Source: Tigriopus japonicus (taxonomy: Eukaryota; Arthropoda; Copepoda; Harpacticoida; Harpacticidae). From it: a stretch of DNA of 64,000 bases. The position numbers were made by a program, and so were the translations under genes. The stretch is taken from the NCBI GenBank assembly GCA_010645155.1, contig CM021320.1, positions 5,961,247-6,025,246 on the forward strand, in the 5' to 3' direction. Positions within the stretch are counted from its first letter, which is position 1, and each line of letters begins with the position of its first letter. The notes beneath the pieces were generated by a model, which saw only the letters and a program-made list of their open reading frames with translations, did no database searches and was not told where the DNA came from. Below, in pieces: positions 32,690 to 45,797 of the stretch.

Positions 32690-35600
32690 ATTTTAGGCAT
32701 AATTTTGTACCACCGTGGATCCTAAAAGAATGTATGTGATCCATGATCACATGATGTCATTTTACATTTTACAATGTAATTACCAAAATCTGCGATTTTT
32801 GCCCAAAATTACATAAATGGGGAAAATTTTATATAAATGTGGTTAAACTGCCTGTTTCAATGGAACTGATTTGGCAAAATGTTTAATTTTATGACAAAAT
32901 CAAGATAAAGGAGCAAGAATAAACAAAGCATTTCTTATGTCACTAGGAATATTTATTTTATCATCAGGTCCGCTTATTGGTTGTAAATGACATTTTATAT
33001 TGTCATAAATATAAGTGCAATTTTTGTCCAAAACTACAAAAATTTGCAAAATTTGCAAAATATTGGAAAATGCCTGTTCCATTGGGAATTATCTATAAAA
33101 AGATGTCAAAATCAAAATATGAATAGAGGCGGTTAAATTTGTAACAATTGTGACAAAATATAATTATTTCAGCATCTTTTCCTAACTATGAAACAAAATT
33201 TAGATGATGGAAGCATGAAAAAGTTTAGTTTTTGAGGAAATATGTGACCAAGTTACCAAAAATTACCAAAAAGTCCGCATTTGTTACATTATATCTCAAA
33301 AAAAAAACTACAAAAAATAAAACATTTTTCAGCGATTTTTTTACATAAATTTGGTGGCCCTGGTCATGAGGCAATTGTTTTACACATAGGTATGGGTCAG
33401 GTTATGATGTATTGGTTCTGGCTCAGGGTTGATTTGGCAGTTTGATTAGTTCTGAATTAAGGCTTTAGTTTTGAAGTGTAATCAATGATCAATGAATGTT
33501 TGTGGGTCTAAATCACAAGTTGATCAGTGTTTTTCAAGCCACATGATGCAAATATTTTTGAGACCAGTTTTGAAGTTGAAAAGTACTGTGCCATATTTAA
33601 TTCTTTTAATCAGTTCATGGACAAAAAGGTTCTTACGTCACCTCAAGCTTACTTCAAATCAAATATTTGAATAGATTCTTTGCCTCAATTCTGGAGTAGT
33701 CTAATGGGTGTGTATATCTAAAACACATTACATTGTTTTTTTGCCGGTGATTTAACTAAAAGAATCAAAATAAAACCACCATCATACTTTCCCATGTCAA
33801 AACTGATCTTGAAAGTCCTTGGAATTTAAAAACAAATACTCCGGTTTAAAACTAGGTGTGACCTCCGAACCAAGCTAAACCAAGACTGAACCTGATCAAG
33901 GCCTATCTAGACCTACAGAAGCTCTTGTAAAAGAAGAGAAGTCTCATTTCGTGTTCTCGTTTCTGATTGGTCGAGAGACGAGGAGGAAATAGAAGGAGGG
34001 AAAAAATCCAAACAAAACGAGCCGCAAGGGCAAGAAATCACTCCCCTCTGAAGTTTTTCCCATTTTCGGTGAACTATACATTATTTAATAGCAAACGTCT
34101 TGTACTTGAACCGTGTAGGTTTTTTATTATGTTTAATGGAAATAACCTAATGTTAAGAGAAAACTACTACTTTTCACGTGCAGCCACTAAATTCCAATAA
34201 CTAAGGGCGATTAATAAAGAGGCTTTGCTCAGGAAATAGTGGAGCTTGTTAGACGAATGGAAATTGAAAGTGTACTAGGAGCAGAGGTCCTATAGATTGG
34301 AAGCATTCCATAGGTTGATGATGTTCCAAAGATTGAAGATGCTACAGAGATTATAGTTGTGCTAGAGATTTAATTGTCATAGTTATCACGGAGGTCGGAG
34401 TGATTCCGGAGATTAGATATTGCCTGAAGAATAGGTACTTTTCAGAGATGTTTCAAAGATCGAAGATTAGCTGGAAGTCGTTTTTTTCCATGGGCGGCAA
34501 CAAAGGCTGCAAAATTTCTCTTGATGTTAATTTGATCCACTATGTAATAATAAACATGCAAGAACACACATGTGAGCCATGATCTTGACATTACTTTAAT
34601 CTACAACTACATCTAGATCCTGTCATTTTAAGAACCCGAGATTTCCTTTGTTCTGGATCCTTTGGGCGATGTATTTTATAGCCTTTACGCTTATGACCTA
34701 AAAGCTATTCTGTTTTTTTATTTTATACACCATTGGTTAGAGTTCTTTTTCTGCGTTTCGTAAGATCATTCCAGTAAGGGATTTATAACAACCTTCCGTT
34801 CACGCATTTTCCAATTGTAACCTATTCCGAATACTAGTTTTCCGAATCTGATATATGTCCGATTAGTCAAAAGTACGATTTGTGGCTTATTTACCAGATT
34901 TCCGAATAATCATTTGTGTATCGTCGGAAAAAAACCGAGGTAAATCGGAACCCTAGCCATTCGGAAACATGATTTATTCGGAAAAAAATATAATCGGAAA
35001 ATGGGTAACAAGTAGCTTAGACGGTCATGTCTTACACGGAAAAGTGGTACCGTGGAAAACAGAATTGCAGAAAAAAGTTTTCGTGCATTCAGTAAGTCAT
35101 GGAAATGTCATTGTAAGCGTGTTCTATAATTAAAGGACATATAACCTCGCACACTGATTTACACAAGCCTTTGCATTTACAGAATTCATTGAAGAATCCA
35201 ATTGTTCCAAATTGGGGCTCTCTGTGGAGTTAAGAGAAAAGAGAATTTGAGTGACCCATGGGCCGGTAAGAGTGAGTCAAGAGATATTAGTAGACTACTG
35301 TATTTTACAAAGAATACACACACAAATATATCATACACAGGATCGAGTACTCAAGCAAGCGGAGATCATACATTTGCCCCACCACCCCACCTTCAGGGAA
35401 ATAATCGGCCTTGAGACATGGGAATGGCTCGGAGACGTGGCAGGATATGATATATCTGTAGTTACACCCATAATCCGTCGCAAACGTCCAAGTCCGAATC
35501 AACAGCCACAAAAGTCTGGCACCATCCACAAGAGCCAGTAATACGACGACGAGGGCCATTAATGCGGGCCGGCTACGTCGGGGTCACTAGAACAGCGGAC

Positions 35601-36719
35601 GCGAGGTCTGCCAAGCAAACTGTTTGAAAAATCATTCGGGAACACACAAAGCAGATGATGTTTGAGCACATATTAGTTAACGAAAACGTTTAAACTGCAC
35701 GGTATGGCCAAAAAGATTCTCTCAAGGATCCATATTCACTACATTGAAATGTGAGCTTCTGTCTTGTTTGGATTTTTTTAAGCTTAGCCTTTTCGCCGCC
35801 ATGAATTTTCTGTCGCTAGTGTCTTGACAACGCTTCTTTTACAAGAGGTTCTTTATCTAGACCCACCCCAATTCAAAACATTCTTGAACATTAAAAGCTA
35901 GTAATTTTACTGAGTTATTTTCGGATGGTGGTGGGGAGACACACTGGTAAATTGAAAAACTTGGAAGGGAATGCCTCAGCTTCAGCTTCATTTTCTCCTT
36001 CACTTCATTTCCTTCTCTATCCTGATCTTGTCCCAATTGCCGTTGGACCTTTCCATTCTGAACTTTTTGTCAATGATAGGTAGGCGTTTATGCACCACAA
36101 ATGAATTCTCTATAAGTGTTTTGTTAATTTAAGTGATGCGATGTGACATTTTCACTGGCAACACTGGCTTGCTCTCCGCTCTCTTCTCATCGCCATCTTG
36201 CTGGCCCAGCAGCCAAATCCACCTCGAACAAGGAAGGCTGATCAAGCATCGGGCTGTTTGTTGCTCGGCCCAAATCAGCCCAAGTTGGAAAATGTCAGGG
36301 TTGCGAAAACGTCGTCTTTCCCAATATCAAGAATCCATTGACCTCTTTTGAACAAAATTTACCAGATCTAATTATTCTCGCCTATTCCACCAAACCCATG
36401 GAGACTCTTATCAACTAGATCCATGTTTCTCCGTTTCATTACTTATCAAACTCGTTCATCTCATGACATATTCGGCCGATTTTTTGGCTTGATCCCAGCC
36501 CGTTTGTAGGCCAATCTTGGCAGAGTGTGTGTGAGGTTGCTGGCCGTTGGTTCTTAGGACTCTTTCCGAGCTCAAACCAAACGGGTGATATCATCAACAT
36601 CGGGCTACGCATCTCGGATTTTTAAGTGATTCAGCCTTCTAGCCCCTTCCGTCCTCCACTTCACGGTCCCGCCCATTGGCTTGGGGCGTTTCTTCCATCC
36701 CTAAATCGGCTTTGAAAAG
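32690..36719. other. Intergenic sequence upstream of BuGZ
   Basis: Four kilobases without a motif-bearing exon. A 96-codon frame at 35251-35541 and others show no family features. An inverted CCAAT box (GATTGG, 33,965) is isolated. Confidence 0.5.
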
Positions 36720-39700
36720 ATGGGTCGTAAGAAGAAGAAGCAGAGCAAACCCTGGTGTTGGTAAGATATAAGACAACATAATCAATCATGAAAACCAAGA
36801 TGTTGGGTCTCATTTCTGAAGAAACTTGGAATAGATAATCCGTCTCTTAATTTAAAACATTATCATTCCAAAATCAGATCTCTGTATGGTTTTACATAGA
36901 TAATCGTCACTAGATTTCTAGTTGAAAGTAAGTCATGATTCTGAAATCAAGAACTGAATAGTTACAATCCGTAAGGATTTCTCGTGAAAGAAAAACCCGC
37001 ACTTTTTTATCCCCAAACACATTTCGCAGATCTAACGTCTCTTGATATTACGATACAAAGACTTTTGACAGACAATGTTCTTCCATTTAGCTTTGAAAGA
37101 ATTTAATCCAGCGGTAAAAAGAGTCCCAGATTCTTTCCTACTTTCAACTTCGAATCTACAAATGCTGGCCATGGAACGAACTGTCACTGTACATCATGTC
37201 CAAAGAAAGGAAGGATATTGATTGATCTGGAATTTGGATTTGCTTTTCAGGTATTGTAATCGCGAGTTTGATGACGAAAAAATCTTGATCCAGCATCAAA
37301 AAGCCAAGCACTTCAAGTGTCACATTTGCCATAAGAAGTTGTACACGGGTCCGGGCTTGAGCATCCATTGCATGCAAGTCCACAAAGAGACCATTGATAA
37401 AGTGCCCAATTCGCAACCCAATCGCGGTAACATCGAGATCGAAATCTATGGCATGGAAGGCATTCCGCAAGAGGATCTCCAAGAACACGAACGCAACAAA
37501 GGAGGTACTAATGAGTCTAATTTCAAGTATGAGCCACGGGAAATGATTGAGGTGGGTCGAGATGACTCCCGTACGAATTGGGGGGGGGCCCAGGTTTTAC
37601 GTAAATCAAATCACAGCAACAGAGATAGTTTTATTGAGATTCACTTCTCTAGATTGAATAACGGAAATCGTCTCAATATCTTATTCATAACAAAAATCCA
37701 TCTATGTTCATTTTGATCATTTTTCAAATTCAAGTATCAAATGGTCTCATACGCGCTAATTTCACCAAGTAAATCGCCGCGCTCATAGGCATCAACTTTG
37801 AAATGCAAACAAGTTCCTAACGTCTCTCACCACCTTTGAATATCTTCAATCATATCCTGCAAAACGGTTGCAAAATAAAGGAGAATTGATTTTCAACCAG
37901 GATGATTACTCTTCTTTTCATTCCAGGAAACAACGATGACGATGACGGACCCGAAGCCAAACGAGCCAAATCCGATTCACCGGCCTCCGGTTTGGCGCCC
38001 ACGCCCCCCGTGGTAGGCCCAGCTGGGCCTTTGGGCGGTATGGTGGTGCCCGGTATGCCCGGAATGGCGCCTCGACCGCCTTTTGGCGTCTCAGGGTAAG
38101 CGAACCAGGCTCTGTCGAGCTTCAGGAGATAATGCCTTTCCTTTGTCAAGCCCGTGAGTTTGCGGTTGTTGAGGCCCAAATCGATCGATCCGTCGCTCAA
38201 AGAGAGGGTTTGGGGGGGGCCGATCCAGCGGGGAAAGAGTCCCACCGGTTTCATTTTCATTGGCTTTTGATGTGTGCGTGTGTGACTACTCTTTTCGTCC
38301 CACTGATTCTGCCGTATCTTAAATTATCACTAGTGCCCTGTTCACTTCGGTTGTGGATTAGTGTTGACCGGGCAGGAGCTCGTTTTCATGGCCGACTCCG
38401 AAGGGGTGGTCGGGGTCACCACCATCTACTCTTAAACTATATTTCGAGTGTTTGTGGCATGTTTGCATGTTCTCTAGTTTTATACCAAATAGAGTTGCCG
38501 TCGTCCTCCGCTCTCCCATACCCCTATACTAATCATTACACCTAATTCATACGTATATGGGGGTATGAGCTTGTCGCCCATGATCCCTTCGTGGTCTAAT
38601 GGTGGTTTTCTTGTTCAATAGGATTCCTCCTGGTTGGGGTGCCCCTGGGATGCCCGTGACCTCTCCCACCTCGTTTGCCAGTCATCCCACGGGTCCAAAT
38701 GGGACTCGACCTTTGTTCCCCTCGGCGGCTGGAGCCGCATCTACCTCTGGTTCCAAGCCCACATTCCCTGCATATGGAGAGTAAGTTAAATATATCATAT
38801 GTGTACAGGGAGGCCTATGAAAATGATACACTCAAGCCCCCCAAAAAAAACCGCCTTAGTGATATTTAAAAAAGCTCTTTGATGTCCACCTATTTTGGAT
38901 TTACCATATCAAGCCGGATTAACTTGTCTCGAGGTAACTCCAGGCTCATTAACTGCGTTTCAAACACTCGATTACTTAGGAGTATACGTATGAATCGCTC
39001 ATCTTACTTTATTTTGGCAAACCGTACTTCAATTAAGCTCTTCGATTTGTTTAATTTCTAGCCAACCATTAGATCTTAAAGAAGGTAACTGAAGAGGATA
39101 AGAAGTTCAAGTAAACCATTTTTATTGGCCTCCTTTTATGGCTGGTGTAATTTTTTGAAGAGAGTTTGATTTGGAATGCCTTTTGTGTTCATTCTAGTAC
39201 CAACGGGGAAAAGAAGCCCGCCATGATTGCCACCACCACAGCAACCACACGAATAGTACACCCACCTGAAGATATCTCATTGGTAAGATTGAATCACCAG
39301 CACCTGTTCCAAATCCACCTTCCGCACTTCCTTTGAATCGTCATTCGTTGTTTGTTTTGACAAATGCAGAACAGCTTCCAAAATTTTGAGATTGACCGAC
39401 TGTAAGCTGTGAACAGGATATCTTGTTTTGATTTCAACCAGCTGGCTGCTCACGAAAGCGTAAGGAGTTGACCGCGTTTCAAACGTAGGTCAAGAGAAGT
39501 TTGATGAAACGAGCTTTGCGAGAGCCGAGAACCCTTAGTTTTTGCAAGCTGTTTGAGCAGTATTTTTTTTTGTTATAATGCTGTCGCTCAATGAGCTAAT
39601 GCAATATCAATCCACCTGTAGGAGGAACGTCGAGCCAAGATGCCCAAGTATGCTCCCCCCATATCGTCTGTGTCAGCCGTGAGCACAGCCCAGACAACGC

Positions 39701-42342
39701 AACAACAACCACATCTTCATCACCAGCAACTTCCGGTGTCCTCGCAGCAACAGCAACACCTGATGTCGGGAGCGATGATGAACGCCTCAATTGGTGTCCC
39801 GCCCATGGGCATACAATCCCTCCCGATGACTTCTCAGGCTGTAACCGGTGCGCCCATGATGGCCAATCCTTTCCTCATGGCTCGTCCCGGAATACCTCAC
39901 CAAATGGGTGGAATGGCACCGCAGATGTTCCAGCCACCACCAATGTTGGGTGGGCCCCAACTTGTCAGACAACCTTTTCCGGCAGGTGAGATCCGCTAGG
40001 TAGACTGACTCAACTAGTCGATTTTTTGGTTTCTTTTCAAGTAAGATCGATTCGATTGAAGGCGACTAGGTTCATTCAGAAGGAAAAAAAAGAAAGGAAA
40101 GACACGAGATTAGCCTCACTTTACACACCACCACTCTGATACTCCATGTATTCGAATTGCCCCTCCTTGCCCTCTCCCTCAACATTCGGTCACGGTGAGA
40201 TCTACCTACCAATCCACTTGTTAGACTGATCATCATCCTTTTCCTTGACAACCCTCCCTTCCTCCCTCACTTTTATCGGCCAAAATAACAACATCCCATT
40301 GTATTCATGACCCGCCCACTTGACACTACGTACTATGAATGAACAAAGTCCCCGTACAACGGAACACACTCCCCCTCGTTTCGACCCGATTGCGACGCTG
40401 AAACATTGTTGTGATCAGAGATAAATGAAGGCAAAATGCTTGGGGTTTGCTACTCCAAGTTAGAAAGGCAAACTAAAAGAAGGAACACAAAGAATGAAGG
40501 CAAACCAAGGTAGGTCTGTGTTGCTCCTCCTGCTCCTCCTTCTTCCCCGGTCCTATACTTTGATATATAACTACTACAACTAGTTGAGAATCCTCCTTAC
40601 TCTGTTCCTTGTCGTGGAGAAGCCAGGTTTGTCCTCTTTGCTCTTTCCTCCTGACCCTCCTCCAACTGCAACATCAACAACAACAACAACAACTACCATT
40701 GCGATGTGGGATGCACACCATTCCTGTTGGTGGTGTGTATCTTGCATACTGCATCGATAACTTGGATTGGGTGGTGTTTATCTCTCTCTTTCCCTCTCAC
40801 TCTCTCTCACACCCGTGCCCGTATTTTCTTGGTGATGTGAAAATACGGCCCAGGTAGGTCTGTTGGTTCGATGCCTTCGTATTGAATGCTGCTGCCGATG
40901 ATACATATTTCGAGTCACTTGTGTTTCTTTTTGGTTTTAATTGGAGCACTTATCTTGAAGAACAATTGCCATCATCATGATTCAGCCTCATTCATCATCA
41001 TCATCACCACCATCATCATCATCATCAACAACAGTCATCATCATACTATATAACTATTGCTACTATATACTTACTACTCTACTTATACTACAACTACTAT
41101 ATATCTTGTCGCTGTGTAACCCTTTTTCTGCTAATGCCTGGTATGTCTATCTTAAATTCATTGGTACATTACAATCCTGTTACTGGCTTCCAAAACTTCA
41201 GGGACTTGATGCAAAAAGAACCATACATGCACCTAATGACTGTAACCGATCCCCGAAAAAGGCCTACAATTCACGGCTCCGCCGTTGGTGTCATTGAGAG
41301 TGTCGAGCAAGTGAAAGGAACATCCCTCGACCAAGTCACCTCGGTCAAGAGGGGAGGTTGAAAGTGTGGCACAACAACTCTTGACCCTGGGACACGCCCC
41401 CCAGAAAGTAGTGCCCAGTTAGTCTTGGGCCGGGAAACGCGAGGATGTGACCTTTCAGTTGCTTGGCCTTGACATGGACAGCAATTTTTCTTTCACGCTG
41501 TCATTGTAGGCTTGGACGTTTACAGTTGGTTAGCTGTTGTACCCGTTGTAGTCCAACCGAATCTATTTTTCCTTTTATAACCACTTTCAGCAATGGTGGG
41601 GCCAGCTATGTCAGCCATGGGGCCCGCAGCCATGTCGGCCATGGGGTTGCCGGCCATGAGTTTTGCCGCTCTGGGCATGCCACCCGCGTCTGCAGCCGCT
41701 GCTATGATTCAGACACCTTTCGGTCTGATGGGAACCGCGCCCCGCTTCAGATGACAAACAGCCGACTTGTTGGGCCTTCAGCAGGGTCTCCATCCAGGTG
41801 CTACCAACACTACACTTCATCATCAGCCGGGCCTTCAACCCGGCCTTTTGGCCACGCCCATGACTCAGTCGCAAGCTTTATCGGCCAATGATCACTTGGC
41901 CTTCCTGATGGCTGCTGCAGCCGCCAGCAGTGCCAGCACACCCATGACAATGGCTCATAGCTCGGGCTTGAGTGGTCATATCACCGCCATGGCTGGTGGA
42001 TTTCATCCAAGTGTAGTCCCTTCATCTGTAGGGGGGTCAATTAGTGCCATGAACCCAATGGCTGCCTTACTGTCACAACAACAACAGCAACAGCAGCAAC
42101 AACAACAGCAATTTCTGGCTGCGGCTGCCGCGGCCAATCCGGCGTTTGCTGCGCAACAACAACAGCAGCAGCTTTTTGCCGCCCAATTAGCGGCAATTGC
42201 CAGTGCCCAGCAGCCCTCTGGATCCCAACAAGTTGCCTCGATGAATCCCGCTCTCATGGGGGGCATTCCTGTGTCCTCCCCTGGTCCCTCCAATCTTAGT
42301 GGAGCACCCGGCGGACTTATATTTTTGCCTCGTTTACCCTAA
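36720..42342 (+). CDS. BuGZ: BuGZ / ZNF207 ortholog (Bub3-binding spindle zinc-finger protein)
   Basis: Exons 36720-36760, 37251-37504, 37927-38095, 38622-38780, 39198-39282, 39622-39985 and 41591 onward join in phase. The start [16 protein letters not shown] is the family N-terminus. Two C2H2 fingers follow: C13/C16/H29/H34 and C37/C40/H53/H58, separated by two residues. An acidic [14 protein letters not shown] segment precedes a Pro/Gly/Met-rich low-complexity region. [18 protein letters not shown] (about residues 228-246) is the GLEBS motif that binds Bub3, with the two essential Glu (237, 238). The family loads Bub3 on kinetochores, promotes spindle assembly by phase separation and acts in the nucleus. 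The last exon has an in-frame TGA at 41752-41754, after 411 codons; beyond it the frame stays open for 195 codons (Ala/Gln-rich, a 12-Gln tract at 42076-42111) to TAA at 42340. Stop position is thus uncertain. Confidence 0.93.
40968..41044. repeat. (ATC/CAT)n microsatellite in BuGZ intron 6
   Basis: Imperfect CAT triplets with CAC and CAA interruptions. The 1.6-kb intron also contains CT-rich and CTACTA tracts. Confidence 0.85.
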
Positions 42343-45300
42343 ACTTTGTAAGCCTTTCCCACTGGCCCACCTAATCCCCCCCCAAAAGACCCCTTGAAGC
42401 CAAACATACAGTGTCTGTTTCATATGAATTCAAGTGTGTGCTAATCTCATTTCGACGCCTTCGACATCCAGGTCATCCCAGGATGACATGTTGTTCCTCC
42501 ACCCTTGAGCGAAGAATGATTAAGCTCGCTCGCTCACTTGCTTTAGCTCGTTATTTGTTCCCAGAGTTAGTGTGTGCGTGTTTGGCGACCAACCCGGCTC
42601 ACCGATGGTTTTTCTTTCTCTCTTTTAAGATACCTTTGGAAACGGTAGTAACCACCATTATGAGCCCCGTGCACCTTGGCGGCATAGACGCCATGACCCA
42701 GGTAACTGCTTGCAGCAGCCTAAGCACTGGCTTGTCTACTTCTAGATTAGTGCCTAAAACAAAAGTCACTCAAAGGGTGTCACTTGCATTTTACCTTACT
42801 TCTGTCATTCTGTTTTTTTTTAATTCACGGTGGTTGGTCTTGGGTCTTTTGCTGAAAGTACCGTATGGTGTTTCTGGGTTGTTGTTCGAGTACTACTCTT
42901 TCTATTTAACTATTACTACTATTCCGCTCTTCAAAAAAGTCCCCATCCACTCCCATCCTGATCGTTCCTTCGTAGCATCCACATAAAAATGTCAATGTCC
43001 CTTGATTCTTTGGATCACTCATCGTTGAAAAGTTCAAAGAAGCTTCTCCAATAATTTTCTTCCTTTCATGAACGCAATGCAAATCAACGCGAAACCCTAA
43101 AGGGATTCTTCAGCAATCAAAATGAAACCATTTTTCTTGTACCATTTTTCTTGTACATAGAAGTGTCATCGTATTCTTAGCTTTCACCAAACTTCATCTC
43201 CATGCAAAGTTGCGACAACTCACGACCCGGACGAAGTGGAACCTCTCTTTCAAGCTTCCCGCCCTTTCTTTCTCTCTCTGTAATTTACCCTTATTCCCCC
43301 CTGATCTGATTTGTACTCTCCTGGGTCACAGCCTGTTGAGAGCTGTTGGGCAAAACCTCTTTGGCTCTCGCTCCCAAGTGTTGCGGTCTGATCTGAACTG
43401 AGATCTGTTCGGACCCTTCCCTTGGCGACCCTGGCTAAGTCAAACCAAAGTTCCTACTCTTGTTAACCAACGAATGAATGAATGCCAATACAAAAGAGGT
43501 CTCCTCCTGGGAGATGGAAGGTAGGGGCTTCCCAAGAAAGAGTGATGTTGACTTTGAAAGCAAGCCACGTAAATCGTTGTCCAAAAGACATGCCCTGATC
43601 TTTTCTCTTGTCCACCAGGATCCTCACAACCCCCCTCCAGCGGCTGGTCTCAGCCTCAAAGGTCGTCCTGACCCCAGGAGTCCTTCACGGACTTCTAGGT
43701 GGCCGATTGGCTCTCTTCAAGGTACCGTCTTTGCTCCTTTCTTTCTCTCTATCTCTCTCTTTCACACCTTCTCACTTCTCTCTGGTCTCAACGCTTTGTT
43801 TGGTTGCCCACTTCTGACGAGGGCATTAATAGGAAAGCTGCTAAAGTTATTTGGGCACTTTAAATTACTAGTGATTGTTCACCACCTTGTTTTCAATGCC
43901 CTCGTAATTCCATGAAAAACGCCGTTTTAGTCCGACCACGGGCTCGTCGTCCTTGTAGCTTCTTCAAAAACAGAGCATGAGTTTTTGCCTGAGACGAACT
44001 TTGAAATCCCCCAGGACATCACCAAACAACATTATTATTACTCTACCCATCTACTTTTAGACTCGCTTCCTTACTAGAAAACAATAAATTACTCATCTAA
44101 AACCAAGAAAGTGCTCACAACGCACGGGCCAAGTAAAATAACCGATGATTGATTTCATTTCCTTTTCCGTGTCTGCCTGACTCACTGAAAATGCACTTTT
44201 GATCTGTACTTAAATGTTGCAATTGGTTGCTGTTCGTTTATATAGTGATGTCCCCTTTTTTGATTGAATCTATGATCATCATCACCACCACCACTTTCTT
44301 CATCATCCACAAGTGGATATTCGTGATCCATCAACACCTCTTTTCCGTTTTCTTGTTTCCATCCTAATACTACTACTATCTATTCAACTAGGACTAATCT
44401 CGATTGCAAAAGTCAGTCGAATTTAATCACTCTGAAGCGAAACAAGCCCCAATTTAGTACCTCTCTCTTAGTCGGTGTTGGTCTTGGTTGGGGAATGGAA
44501 TAGAGATCTGTAGAAAAAGGTCTGTCTCTTTCAAGTGGTAGAACTTTCCTTCGAATGCAGAGGCAATCTAGATCCCAAATCCTGACCCAATTGTTATTTT
44601 CAGACGGCAGAAATTATCAGAGACCTTTCTATTAACGTGATCTCGAAGACTTCTACTACTCCTCCACATACAAAAAAATCACACCCTGCTCCAAACAAAA
44701 TCCTGCGTACATAATGATGATGTATTTGTTTACACCTTGTGGTTGAGAGCGGCAAATAGCAATCTCGATTGACCAAGGAAAAGAGCCTTCCTTGGTCTCT
44801 GATCTATGTAAGCCAGAAGTAATATCCTGGGAAGCTCTGACCAAAACCAACAAAAAACCAATATTGTGAACGCTTTTGAAAGCGGCCGGCATTTGTTCAT
44901 GCGACTAATTTTTAGAACTCTTATGATTATCGTACCATGGCAATTAATATTCCGATGATCACTTGTTTCACGCAATGAAATGTTCTTTTGAAATATACCG
45001 CTACTCAAGGAAACCTTATCTTATCAATGGACTTCCAAAGCAAGATTAGAGTTGTCAATACAAACCGAATGTCCTAAACAGATAATCGAATCCGAGTTGA
45101 AAAACATTTTCCGAAAAGTTATCAACGTTTGGTAAATATTTTGGTAATACTTTGCCTTTATTGAGAAGTTTACTTGTTCAAAATTTCCTGAGACGAATAG
45201 AAAACAAAATTGACACTCTGGTAAATCTTTTTTAGGAAAGCAGGAACACATGAAAAAGCAAAAAAAGAAAACAAATTGAATAACTGACTTGTACCTTCAA

Positions 45301-45797
45301 GGAGTATTATTTTGTTGAAGAACTTCTGGAAATCTTAAAATTCAAACCTACAATTCATCGTGCAAAATTTTATACTAATTCATATTTATGGAGGTCTGAT
45401 TTACTTTTAAAGCTATGCTTGTCTTTAGTTGTTGAATAAAAGTGTTAAGTTGTTCATACCTGTTGCGACGAAAATATTACCATAAAAATCTTCTAAAAAA
45501 ATATCTTATAAAAAGCTTCTGCAATCTTGACCAGGTTTAGAAAAGTTACGGAACTATTATCGCCGATAATAGATACATTTGTGGTTTCCAATGTTATAAA
45601 TATTGCCTTTGCTAAAACTTAAATACATAAAGACAAACTTTTTTTGTAAATTCTAAGAGCAAAAATGTGGAGAAAACATTAAAACTGGTTTGCGGTCGAA
45701 TCCGATCTGCTACTTCCTTTTCGGACACGACTACATCTCTACTCGGCTAGAAACGCTTCTACACGTCACTTTATGATCGTCTTCCAAACATCAAAAT
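42343..45797. other. Region after BuGZ; possible alternative 3' exons
   Basis: Two exon-like pieces have good splice sites: 42631-42701 (TCTCTCTTTTAAG acceptor, donor CAG|GTAACT; reads IPLETVVTTIMSPVHLGG) and about 43,619-43,720 (CACCAG acceptor, donor AAG|GTACCG). They could be alternative 3' exons of BuGZ but no frame-consistent join was found. The rest is C/T-rich then AT-rich sequence without motifs. A 15-bp duplication (ACCATTTTTCTTGT) is at about 43,129. Confidence 0.35.

Noticed and set aside
35251..35541. 96-codon plus-strand frame
   Set aside because: No known motif, no promoter or splice support; length is within chance for this amount of sequence.
41723..41781. A 59-nt intron (GTCTGA…CTTCAG) that would remove the BuGZ TGA
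   Set aside because: The donor is weak and removal shifts the frame, so downstream coding would be lost.
42003..42293. Minus-strand poly-Cys frame opposite BuGZ
   Set aside because: It is the shadow of the CAA/CAG glutamine tract on the plus strand.
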